Position numbers and translations under genes: made by a program
Shown here: in pieces, positions 44,675 to 52,311 of the stretch
Layout of the letters: each line of letters starts with the position of its first letter
How positions within the stretch are numbered: the first letter of the stretch is position 1
Origin: an uncultured Alphaproteobacteria bacterium
Lineage (GTDB): Bacteria > Pseudomonadota > Alphaproteobacteria > UBA7985 > CAJQQZ01
Direction: 5' to 3'
DNA length: 63,943 nucleotides
Assembly: GCA_905480575.1 (NCBI GenBank)
Contig: CAJQQZ010000016.1
Location: forward strand, 1 to 63,943
The notes under the pieces: model-generated
What the model saw: the letters and a program-made list of their open reading frames with translations, nothing else
Databases searched by the model: none
What the model was told of the DNA's origin: nothing

Positions 44675-45856
44675 ATGATGAAAACAAAGGCGCGTAGCGC
44701 TTTCTCCCTATCTTTCCTTTCAGTTTTGGCTTTATAGACCAGCATGAGCGCGGGTTCCGCAATGGCTTCTGGTCCTGACTCCTACAGTGACTTTACCGTG
44801 ACCTTCAACGGTCGCACATCCCTTATGCTCGGTTACCACACAGGTGATTTGGTCAGCGAGCCGGGTGCCGCTGGTTCAACTTGGGGCACACCAGGTTTAG
44901 CTGGTGTCATAGGTTCTGGCCCTTTGGTTACAGGTCCAGTCGTTCCAGAGGGTGAATTTTGGACCATGTCCACGAACTTCACGCGTTTCGGTTTCACCGC
45001 AAAAGGTGACACAGCGCTTGGTGCGTTCACAGCGCGCATCGAAGGTGACTTCAACGGTGCGGGTAATACTTTTAGAATTCGCCATGCTTATGGTGAAGTT
45101 GGCCCGATCCTCGCTGGTCAGACCTGGTCCTTGTGGAACGAAGGTCAAGTGTCGATTTCTGGTTGGGACTGGAACGGTGATCCGCTCAGCCCAGGTAACA
45201 ACATCGCACGCAGACAGCAGTTGCGTTACACAACAGCAACGGACGACGGCGTACAGCTCGCAGTGGCGATTGAACAAGCTAGCGATACAGCAACAGCCTT
45301 CACAGGCCTTTACACGCCTAATCCAGAATTCTTCGACATCACAGCCAACATTCAGGCAAAAGTCGGCGACGTTGATCTCGCCGTTTCCGGTATCTATTCC
45401 ATGGAAGACGATGGTCTTGCTGCCGGTGGTGCACCGGCCGGCATTGATGGCGTGTCCTTTGGCGTCGCTGCTTCAGCATCATTTGACCTGCACGGCATGG
45501 ACGCCGGTGTCGTTGGTGTCTTCAGTGATGGTGGCGCCGGTATGGGCCGCGTGAACAACACGGGCGGTATCGACGAAGCCTGGGGCATTGGCGCGACATT
45601 GGGCGGTGATATCGATGAAAACATGTCTTGGAATATTGGCGGTTCTTACACAGAAGCTGACGTCCTGACAGGCATTGTAGCGCCCGCAGCAAAGCGTTAA
45701 CACATCTATGCAACAGCTGGCGTAACCTGGTCCCCCATGCCGCAGTATTCTGTCGTTGGGCAGGTTGTCTATGAAGAAGCAGAGATTTCTTCCGGTGGCG
45801 TTGCTCTCGATGGCGATGCTCTATCCTTCTTGAACTACTGGATCTACAAGTTCTAG
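44675..45856 (+). pseudogene. Outer-membrane porin 2, two in-frame stops
   Basis: ATG at 44675 begins a signal peptide (KARSAFSLSFLSVLAL) broken by TAG at 44735-44737. The frame resumes TSMSAGSAMASGPDSYSD and runs through the porin body to TAA at 45698-45700 after PAAKR. It continues HIYATAGVTWSPMPQYSVVG...FLNYWIYKF to TAG at 45854. Porin 1 has a Lys where the TAA lies (TRKHVYATG). Both stops are single-base changes from sense codons. A start at 44744 would make a signal-less fragment, so I call the locus a pseudogene. Confidence 0.75.
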
Positions 45857-45880
45857 ATCTCGAATCTCCCCTTAAGACTC

Positions 45881-45917
45881 AAAGCCGGTTTCCCCAAAAG
45901 GAGACCGGCTTTTTTTG
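45881..45917 (+). terminator. Intrinsic terminator after porin 2
   Basis: AAAGCCGGTTTCC and GGAGACCGGCTTT pair (one G-T) around CCAAAA, followed by TTTTT. Confidence 0.9.
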
Positions 45918-46016
45918 TGCTCGGTGGTGAGTTACAAATCAGTCCCTCAATTTTGCTGGTGGACAGACTGTGACGGGGTCACCGGTGATGCCAATTACCC
46001 GAACACCTCTCAACAC

Positions 46017-46173
46017 ACTTCCCCGCACTCGTTGCGGGGCCCACGGTGCAGCGAGCGAGCTTTCGGTTGTGACACTCCGTTGATTGACGGGGATGCCGGT
46101 TGGTGTCAACGGCGTCATCTCCTTACAAAATCCCGCCTGATGACGAGTAGGCCCCGCAATAAATGCGGAGAAG
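46017..46173. repeat. Family C paired GC-rich repeat, copy 3
   Basis: Opens CTTCCCCGCACTCGTTGCGGGG and closes GCCCCGCAATAAATGCGGAGAAG; the second hairpin is degenerate. It fills most of 45857-46267, which has no gene. Confidence 0.65.
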
Positions 46174-46267
46174 GCGGAGCGAGGCGGAGACTATGATTCC
46201 TCTATATCGAGCGCTGGATTTGTTCTACCATTCTGACCAACAAAGAACCCTTGGAGGAAAAGAAGCA

Positions 46268-46561
46268 ATGATAGTGCTTATCGAAGGAACTTACCGTGTG
46301 CCAGATCTGGCGGTGGCGCGCCCGCATATGGAGACCATGGTGTCTGCGTCGCGGGCAGAGGACGGCTGTATCTCCTATGCTTTTTCTAGCGACCTGCTGG
46401 ACCCTAACTTGATCCATGTCGCTGAGCGCTGGCAGAGCCGGGAACATCTGGCCGCCCACGCTGCCACCAACCATATGGCAACCTGGCGTGCCGCCGCTGC
46501 AGAGCTGGGTGTATCTGATCGCGCCCTGCGGATTTATGATGCCGAGCCACAGGATCTTTAG
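46268..46561 (+). CDS. Antibiotic biosynthesis monooxygenase (ABM) family protein
   Basis: 97 residues from the ATG at 46268, chosen because GGAGG lies eight bases before. MIVLIEGTYRVPD, SRAEDGCISYAFSSDLLDPN and HVAERWQSREHLAAHAATNHMA match the ABM ferredoxin-like dimer fold. Members include quinol monooxygenases (YgiN-like) and haem-degrading enzymes. It is a cofactor-free or substrate-assisted oxygenase by family. It stands alone. Confidence 0.82.
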   Translation: MIVLIEGTYRVPDLAVARPHMETMVSASRAEDGCISYAFSSDLLDPNLIHVAERWQSREHLAAHAATNHMATWRAAAAELGVSDRALRIYDAEPQDL

Positions 46562-46633
46562 GTCGGTTGAACAACCATTCGAGGGTCGGCGGAGCAAGTT
46601 GCCAAGCAAGTTTCTGTGTAATGATTAGTAAAC

Positions 46634-46918
46634 TTACTTTCGCCACCGACAAATCCATGTAATGCGCTTCAACGTTGGCCTCATTTCGCATTCGCGAATA
46701 AAAACAGGGTCAAAGCCCGTACAATCGATTTCCGCTCCACCTTCCTCAAAGCCAATGGGATTTAGGGTAAGTCTTACCAAGTTGCTAGAACTTGTGGGCA
46801 AGGGGACCCTGCCTTCTCCATCTTCCTCAGACACTGGCTGATCAAAATTGTAGGGCAAAATCTGGCCTTGGCAACCATTTGAATGGAGAAAAGGCACAAA
46901 CAGGGCGAATTCCATCAT
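46634..46918 (-). CDS. Possible small secreted protein, unknown
   Basis: Up to 94 residues with a short apolar N-terminus (EFALFVPFL), an acidic Pro/Ser-rich middle and four Cys. No Shine-Dalgarno is visible before the ATG pair and no family is recognised. Coding composition is plausible but weak. The surrounding 46562-47161 otherwise holds only the minus-strand terminator at 47045. Confidence 0.3.
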   Translation of the reverse strand: MMEFALFVPFLHSNGCQGQILPYNFDQPVSEEDGEGRVPLPTSSSNLVRLTLNPIGFEEGGAEIDCTGFDPVFIRECEMRPTLKRITWICRWRK

Positions 46919-47044
46919 TATTAGTAGGTTCTAATGATGGGCCTGAGTGGGTGGCGGAGGAGTATAGGAAGTGTAGGAAGTTTATCAATCCACTTAGGGG
47001 CGACAATTCTTGAACGACTCTTCACGGTATGAATTTGTTTAGTT

Positions 47045-47082
47045 GGTAAAAGAAAACCCCGCAACTGAGATGTTGCGGGGTT
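47045..47082 (-). terminator. Intrinsic terminator of the tpa gene
   Basis: AACCCCGCAAC and GTTGCGGGGTT pair perfectly. Read on the minus strand, the stem is followed by TTTTCTTTTACC. It lies 80 bases after the tpa stop. Confidence 0.85.
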
Positions 47083-47161
47083 GACTGGTTCTTCGTGCCA
47101 TTCCGAAGAGGCAAAGCCGAAAGGGGGAATAACCTTATGGGTATTTGATTAGCGTTAGATC

Positions 47162-48544
47162 TTAACCAAAAACCTCGCTCAAAGCATTGTCGATGGCGTT
47201 AACGATCTGGTCACAATCGTCTTTCGTGACGATCAGAGCAGGGCTGAGGCAGAGGGTGTTGTTGAAACCAGCGAGCGAACGGTTGGTGACACCGATGATC
47301 ACACCATTGGCCATGCAGTGCCCAACAACCGCCTGTGCTTTGCTCTCATGAACAGGTTCTTTGGTTTCACGATCTTCAACCAGTTCAGCACCGATGAACA
47401 GACCCTTGCCGCGCACCTGACCGATGCAGCTGTGCTTGTCCATGAGGCCTTCCAGTTTAAAAATAAGATAGTCACCCATCTTTGTACAGTTATCGAGCAA
47501 GTTCTCTTTCTCGATGATCTCTAGGTTGGCAAGTGCTGCCGCTGGACCAGCGTTACAACCGCCAAATGTTGAGATATCGCGGAAGTATGACATTGGATCG
47601 GCTTCGTCGTCTTTAAAGGCGTTGAAGACTTCTTCTGTTGTCACCGTGCAAGAGATCGCCGCGTAGCCAGAGGCGACACCTTTGGCCATTGTCACCATGT
47701 CTGGCTTGATACCGTAGTGCTGGTAACCGAACCACTTGCCTGTGCGACCGAGGCCACAAACAACTTCGTCGATGATGAGCAGGATGTCGTACTGCTTACA
47801 GATTTCCTGAACACGGTCCCAGTAGCCCTCTGGTGGTGTGATAACACCGCCGCCGGCTGTGACGGGCTCGAGGATCAAACCGCCAACTGTATCTGGACCT
47901 TCAGCCAAGATTACTTCTTCGATGGCGTTGGCTGCGCGCAGACCATAGTCATCCACGTCGCCCCACTGTGAACGGTACTCAAGGCAATGTGGAACGTTCA
48001 CGAAACCAGGTGTGAATGGACCGTACAAAGCCTTACGCTCGTCCTGACCACAAGAGGAGAGGGCGGTGATTGTGGTGCCGTGGTAATCGCGGTCACGATA
48101 AAGGATCTTGTTCTTCTTGCCACCGTGCTTTTGCGCGGAGATCTGGCGAACGATCTTGTAGGCTTTCTCGTTGGCTTCAGAGCCAGAGTTCGACATGTAA
48201 ACGCGGCTCATGCCAGGCATCTTGTCGATCAAAGCTTTAGAGAAGTTAGCACCAGGGATAGAGCCCATGGAATTGGCGAAGTAGTTCAGCTTAACCAGCT
48301 GGTCACGAACCGCATCCGCGATCTCTGTGCGGCCGTAGCCGACGTTGACGGTCCAAACACCACCGGATACCGCATCCAGATGCTCTTTGCCGTTTTGGTC
48401 CCAAACGCGCATGCCTTTGCCCTCGATGATGATCTTCGGGTCAACGGTCTCGTATTTCTTGTGCTGGCTCAGGTGATGCCAGACGTGGGCTTTGTCGTTG
48501 GCGACAATTTCACTGTAATCATTGGTTTTATCTAGTGGGCTCAT
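47162..48544 (-). CDS. tpa: Taurine-pyruvate aminotransferase
   Basis: 460 residues, class III PLP aminotransferase with K288 in VTMAKGVASGYAA. The opening NDYSEIVANDKAHVWHHLSQ, EGKGMRVWDQNGKEHLDAVS, SGGVWTVNVGYGR and LYRDRDYHGTT match the Tpa branch closely from memory. It transfers the amino group of taurine to pyruvate, giving sulfoacetaldehyde and alanine. No xsc, pta or taurine transporter lies in the window; the ALDH at 19884 could take the aldehyde. Beta-alanine or another omega-amino substrate is possible. GGAGG precedes the ATG. Confidence 0.87.
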   Translation of the reverse strand: MSPLDKTNDYSEIVANDKAHVWHHLSQHKKYETVDPKIIIEGKGMRVWDQNGKEHLDAVSGGVWTVNVGYGRTEIADAVRDQLVKLNYFANSMGSIPGANFSKALIDKMPGMSRVYMSNSGSEANEKAYKIVRQISAQKHGGKKNKILYRDRDYHGTTITALSSCGQDERKALYGPFTPGFVNVPHCLEYRSQWGDVDDYGLRAANAIEEVILAEGPDTVGGLILEPVTAGGGVITPPEGYWDRVQEICKQYDILLIIDEVVCGLGRTGKWFGYQHYGIKPDMVTMAKGVASGYAAISCTVTTEEVFNAFKDDEADPMSYFRDISTFGGCNAGPAAALANLEIIEKENLLDNCTKMGDYLIFKLEGLMDKHSCIGQVRGKGLFIGAELVEDRETKEPVHESKAQAVVGHCMANGVIIGVTNRSLAGFNNTLCLSPALIVTKDDCDQIVNAIDNALSEVFG

Positions 48545-48816
48545 GGTGGTAACCTCCTGAAGCGGGCGCAGATACCTGCGGCCCTAAGCCATAAGAATCT
48601 CGAATTTTGCTGCATTAAGCATTTAGACTGAATCTCGCAAGCGCATAGGGCCAGCTGGATCGAATAGGGGGAACCAATGCGACCAGTTTGTGGGGTGGGA
48701 ACTTCGTGACTGCTGGTGCCCAACTGGAGCCGCGACTTTTGCGAGGCTGGCCACTTTGTTTGAAAGCCGTTAGAAGGTTTGCAATTGTTGATCCGTCCTG
48801 AACCAGTAATCAAACC

Positions 48817-49458
48817 ATGACCCAGTCCGACATTCTTTCATCTTTTAGAGCGCGCCCAGATTGGTGGGGGACGGGACCTTTGTCTGTTCTGGCCGACGTC
48901 CAACAGCTGTTCCGCGATAGCACGGACCCGCTGGATGAGACCGAATTCTGGGAAGGTCTGTTGGACCAAATCCGAGGGCTAGAGAGTTACGAGCGTGCAG
49001 ATGTAGAGTTCTACATCGTGAAGAGCCTGGCGGAAAGTGGGGCTCCTGGTTTCGATGAAGAAGCCCTCAGCGACACCCACAAAAACACCTGGGCTTTGTT
49101 GGAAAAAGAATTCGGATGGACGAAAAGTCAGGCATGGCTTGCTGAATTGATCTCCCAGGGTGATTTCTTAGACCCTGACCAGCGCCGTGACAAGTTGATG
49201 ATGCCCCTGAGTAAGGTTGAGAACATCGCCTACACGAAGACAGCGAAAAAACCGACGGCTGTCACACGCTCAAGCGAACCAGATGAGCCGGTGCGCCCCA
49301 GTTTTTGGGAGGCCAAATCCATCGCCAAAAGAGAAGCCGAGCGCAAAAAGCGGGAGAACCCGGGTAACAACAACGGCCTTATCCTAGGTGGCATCGTGGT
49401 TTTCGTGGCACTGGTTGCGGGCTTCTTCGCCTGGGCGGCGGGGCTGCTGACTTTTTAA
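48817..49458 (+). CDS. C-terminally anchored protein, paralogue of the 25885 gene
   Basis: 213 residues. A helical soluble region with WEGLLDQIRGLESYERADVEFYIVKSLAE and WALLEKEFGW aligns with the 25885 protein over about 90 residues, ending at a PLSKVEN/PLGRLRN match. A lysine/glutamate-rich stretch (AKREAERKKREN) and a final helix (GLILGGIVVFVALVAGFFAW) anchor it. No characterised family. It converges on the second TIR gene, separated by 478 bases of repeats. Confidence 0.7.
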   Translation: MTQSDILSSFRARPDWWGTGPLSVLADVQQLFRDSTDPLDETEFWEGLLDQIRGLESYERADVEFYIVKSLAESGAPGFDEEALSDTHKNTWALLEKEFGWTKSQAWLAELISQGDFLDPDQRRDKLMMPLSKVENIAYTKTAKKPTAVTRSSEPDEPVRPSFWEAKSIAKREAERKKRENPGNNNGLILGGIVVFVALVAGFFAWAAGLLTF

Positions 49459-49517
49459 GGGACACGCAACTTTGCTTGTTGTCGTCGTATGTCATCCTGG
49501 CACCAAACAGTCTCAAT

Positions 49518-49652
49518 ACTTCCCCGTCGAAGGACGGGGTCTACTCTGGTACTAGGCGTGGTTGTGCGGTTGGTGCTCGACTAGCATGCATGCCGCAATT
49601 CTCCACCAACAGGCAAACTGATCCGTAGCCCCCGCAACAAGTGCGGGGAAGA
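49518..49652. repeat. Family C paired GC-rich repeat, copy 4
   Basis: Opens CTTCCCCGTCGAAGGACGGGG (nearly the same as copy 1) and closes CCCCCGCAACAAGTGCGGGGAAG. Confidence 0.7.
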
Positions 49653-49718
49653 GCGGTGAGGTGGCGGCACTGGTCTTTGTGGTCTTGGTTGCGAGCTACT
49701 CTGCCTGCCGTCGTCATA

Positions 49719-49824
49719 CGTCAGCCTGGACTTGATCCAGGGTCTTGTTGATGACGTGCGACTACGTTCGTGCTCACGTGGTTGGAGATCCTGGATATCC
49801 TCTGGGAGGATTCCAGGATGACGT
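49719..49824. repeat. GTCAT-type palindromic repeat
   Basis: ACGTCAGCCTGGACTTGATC at one end and GGAGGATTCCAGGATGACGT at the other. A further half (CGCCATCCTTGGCTTGACCAAGGATC) follows at 49872, so the 478-base gap to the TIR gene is filled with repeats. Confidence 0.7.
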
Positions 49825-49936
49825 CGATGTGGGATAGTAGATGCAGAATTGAGCGACGGCATACCCCAAAACGCCATCCTTGGCTTGACCAAGGATCTTT
49901 GTCCAATCGAGCCTCACTCCCAACAAAATCTCTGGC

Positions 49937-51559
49937 CTAAAACCCGAACCACTTGGTGAAGATATCGACCAGTGTATCGAGGCGTTTGACGACGTCGGTG
50001 GTGTTTTTCAGTTTGTCGCCTGCTTCACCCGCCAGCTGGCGCATTTCGGCGGCGCGGTGGGCGGTGCGGTAGGTGGCGTTGAGGGCTTCTTCTTCCGCTG
50101 CGGCTTTGTCGGCTTTGCTGGCGTCGGCAGGTTGGATACGGTTGTCGATCTTGGCCTTGTCTTTATTCAGGTCCTGAGCAAGCGAGGACTCTGCAATCTC
50201 CAGCATGACAGGATAGTTGGAATGGAAGGCCGCGATGTCTTCCTCTTCCGCGGTTTGCAACCTCATCTCTGCGCGGGCGGCGAGGGTTTCGGCAACGTGG
50301 TCTTGCGAGATGCGGATGTCGAGCGCGGATTTTTCCAAAGCTTTGTGCAACTGGCGAATTTGCATGGTGTTGGGCAGCCAGCCATCTTCAACAGCGCGAG
50401 CCAATTCAACCCGCATTTCGGCGAAAATGTCATGGACAAAGAGCGCGTCACCGGCGCTGCCAACCAGAGCTTGCTCTAGCTGTTGAACTATGTCGCTGTC
50501 GTCTTTCAACCCATTGCCACCTTTGGCGAGTTGCAAGATGTCATGCACTCGTTTCAGAGCGTTGGTGTAAAGCGCGGCTTTATCAAGAGGGGCGGTGTCA
50601 CGACTGACTTTGCCTTTGTCGGTGACGGCCAGTTTCTCACCACCCAGCGGTGTTTTCTGTCTCAGGTCGGTGGCTTTGTAGGCTTCGAGCTTTGCCCTTA
50701 ATCCCAGAAGGAGGTTACTGAGAGCGAAGCGAATTCGCTCATCCTTAACAGTTTTCAAACCGCCAGTTATTTGCGCTTCTTCAAGCAATTCCCAAGAGCG
50801 CAGGTCCACCCACTGTGTTTCGCCAAAAAAACGGGGCAGGGTGACGGGCTCAAGCATGCCATGAACCAACTTACCTTGCTTCTGAGCGAAGGTTGCTTCC
50901 TCTATCACCGGGTCAGATTTGGTGGAGGCTTTTGTCCAGAGTGTGAAGACAGCCGACGCGGCCTCCAGCTGGTGGCTGATTTCCTGGCGCCATTTTTGAC
51001 CTGGCAAAATATCCTGATCCCACCAACAGTTTATGCCTTCGGCGAAGAGGAAACGACGAACTTCCCGAACTTGATCTCGATCTTCGGCAGAATAAGAGAT
51101 GAAAACAAAAGGCAGGGCCGGGTCGAATTGCTTTTCTGGTGGCTTGGCACTTTCACGCCAATCCGGCCAATGGGCGGGTCGGTTGATGTGATCGCGTAGA
51201 ATGGTGCCAGTGTCTCCTGCCATGCTGTCCACTTGTTTTTGGGTAAGGAAGTGACTATTTGATAGATCAGTAAAGATGGCTTCCGCTGGCGATGTGCCGG
51301 AAGTCATCTTTAGTACGATACTCCTAACGCGTGAATCCGTAAGGTCCGCCAGGAACAGGTTCGCCCTGGTCAGGTCCGCCTCGGTCAGGTTCGCCTGAAT
51401 CAGGTCAAACCGACCAAGGTCGTCTAACTTATCAGCGGCATTGAAAGCCTCATAAATGTTGGCGTTTTCGAAATCCGGAACAAAGTCGTCTTCTTCACGC
51501 CTTTCGTTCCAGGCTTCGACGCCTTCGAGGAGCCATTCGATGTGTTGAGGGTTTGCCAT
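49937..51559 (-). CDS. Pentapeptide-repeat plus TIR-domain protein (paralogue 2)
   Basis: 540 residues. Residues 1-29 equal those of the 8464 protein except two (HIEWLLEGVEAWNERR...DDFVPDF). The pentapeptide domain is much shorter (about 52-75: ANLTEADLTRANLFLADL). The cap FLTQKQVDSMAGDTGTIL is shared. Residues 150-255 form the TIR domain (FVFISYSAEDRDQ, CWWDQD, a Glu pair at 220-221 where TIR NADases have their catalytic Glu). The C-terminal 280 residues are helical, partly coiled-coil, and differ from paralogue 1, which alone has a clear membrane helix. The upstream element at 51586 is conserved. Confidence 0.83.
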   Translation of the reverse strand: MANPQHIEWLLEGVEAWNERREEDDFVPDFENANIYEAFNAADKLDDLGRFDLIQANLTEADLTRANLFLADLTDSRVRSIVLKMTSGTSPAEAIFTDLSNSHFLTQKQVDSMAGDTGTILRDHINRPAHWPDWRESAKPPEKQFDPALPFVFISYSAEDRDQVREVRRFLFAEGINCWWDQDILPGQKWRQEISHQLEAASAVFTLWTKASTKSDPVIEEATFAQKQGKLVHGMLEPVTLPRFFGETQWVDLRSWELLEEAQITGGLKTVKDERIRFALSNLLLGLRAKLEAYKATDLRQKTPLGGEKLAVTDKGKVSRDTAPLDKAALYTNALKRVHDILQLAKGGNGLKDDSDIVQQLEQALVGSAGDALFVHDIFAEMRVELARAVEDGWLPNTMQIRQLHKALEKSALDIRISQDHVAETLAARAEMRLQTAEEEDIAAFHSNYPVMLEIAESSLAQDLNKDKAKIDNRIQPADASKADKAAAEEEALNATYRTAHRAAEMRQLAGEAGDKLKNTTDVVKRLDTLVDIFTKWFGF

Positions 51560-51585
51560 TGCGGTTCTGGATGGTTGAGGTTGCG

Positions 51586-51617
51586 CTCACCTTAAGGGCG
51601 GTGGGGTGTTTTGGCAA
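51586..51617 (-). promoter_or_regulatory. Conserved upstream element of the second TIR gene
   Basis: On the minus strand ATTGCCAAAACACCCC ... CTTAAGGTGA, as at 10556-10586. The rest of 51560-51888 holds a half GTCAT repeat (51670) and a family B segment (51805-51855), no gene. Confidence 0.45.
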
Positions 51618-51804
51618 TTGGCGTCTTGGTGGGTGGTGTGACGTTGCAGTCGTGAAACCTTTTCGCGTCACGTCATTCTTGGCTCGACCAAGGATCTCTT
51701 TCACACTGTCCTCTCCGCCCCCCCCCACAACCTTCCCCGGAGCCAGAAGGGCATCCGGGGTCTGTTGGCCTTTCGGGGTCTGTTGGCCTTTGTGCTCTAT
51801 TGGT

Positions 51805-51855
51805 GAGAGATCCCGGGTCTCACATTGTTCGCCCAGGAAGGTGTGTGAATTGAGG
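51805..51855 (+). repeat. Short repeat family B, copy
   Basis: GAGATCCCGGGTCTCAC, then TTCGCCCAGGAAGGTGTGTG and AATTGAGG; same order of words as at 271-320. Confidence 0.5.
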
Positions 51856-51888
51856 TAGTGGGGAAACCGCTAGAACGACAGCTGAGAC

Positions 51889-52224
51889 CTAACGCCCTTT
51901 CCAAAGGTGTAAAAACAGAGCAATCAGGATCACGACATTCATCGCCATGAACAGCAGAATGAACCACATCAACAGGCCAGACGGCGGCAGGTTGATGTAG
52001 GCAGCGACGCAGCCGATTAGGGTGAAGATGAAAGCGATGTAGGTAACGATTTTCCAGCCGCGCAGGATTCCCAGGCCCAGCAAGGCATAGACTACACCGA
52101 AGGCCGCCATGGGGGGCACGGTCATGCCGGTGATCACAAAAGCCACCACATGGAGGATACCGGAGAGGACCAGCAGTTTACCTGCGAGTTCGAGTGATGA
52201 GGTAGGCTTGCTCAGTAAAGACAT
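51889..52224 (-). CDS. Small four-helix membrane protein, unknown
   Basis: 111 residues with four hydrophobic segments (about 13-35, 38-55, 60-80, 85-108) and short charged loops. No family recognised; the layout resembles many uncharacterised inner-membrane proteins. It lies downstream of the IorAB-type genes on the same strand, 87 bases after the large subunit's stop, and could be co-transcribed. Confidence 0.65.
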   Translation of the reverse strand: MSLLSKPTSSLELAGKLLVLSGILHVVAFVITGMTVPPMAAFGVVYALLGLGILRGWKIVTYIAFIFTLIGCVAAYINLPPSGLLMWFILLFMAMNVVILIALFLHLWKGR

Positions 52225-52311
52225 AAAATTAGGTTCCGCTGTTTTTGGGTTCTGGTCACTCTATCACCCTTTTGCAGGTGGGCAAGTAATCCGCATTAAA
52301 CAAAATCCAAC

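Noticed and set aside
19243-45856. Stop-codon recoding or selenocysteine as the reason for internal stops
   Set aside because: TAA, TAG and TGA are all involved, one case is a frameshift, and no special RNA structure was seen after the TGA codons.
46163-46267. Longer start for the ABM-family gene
   Set aside because: It begins within a family C repeat, while GGAGG and the conserved start MIVLIEGTY mark 46268.
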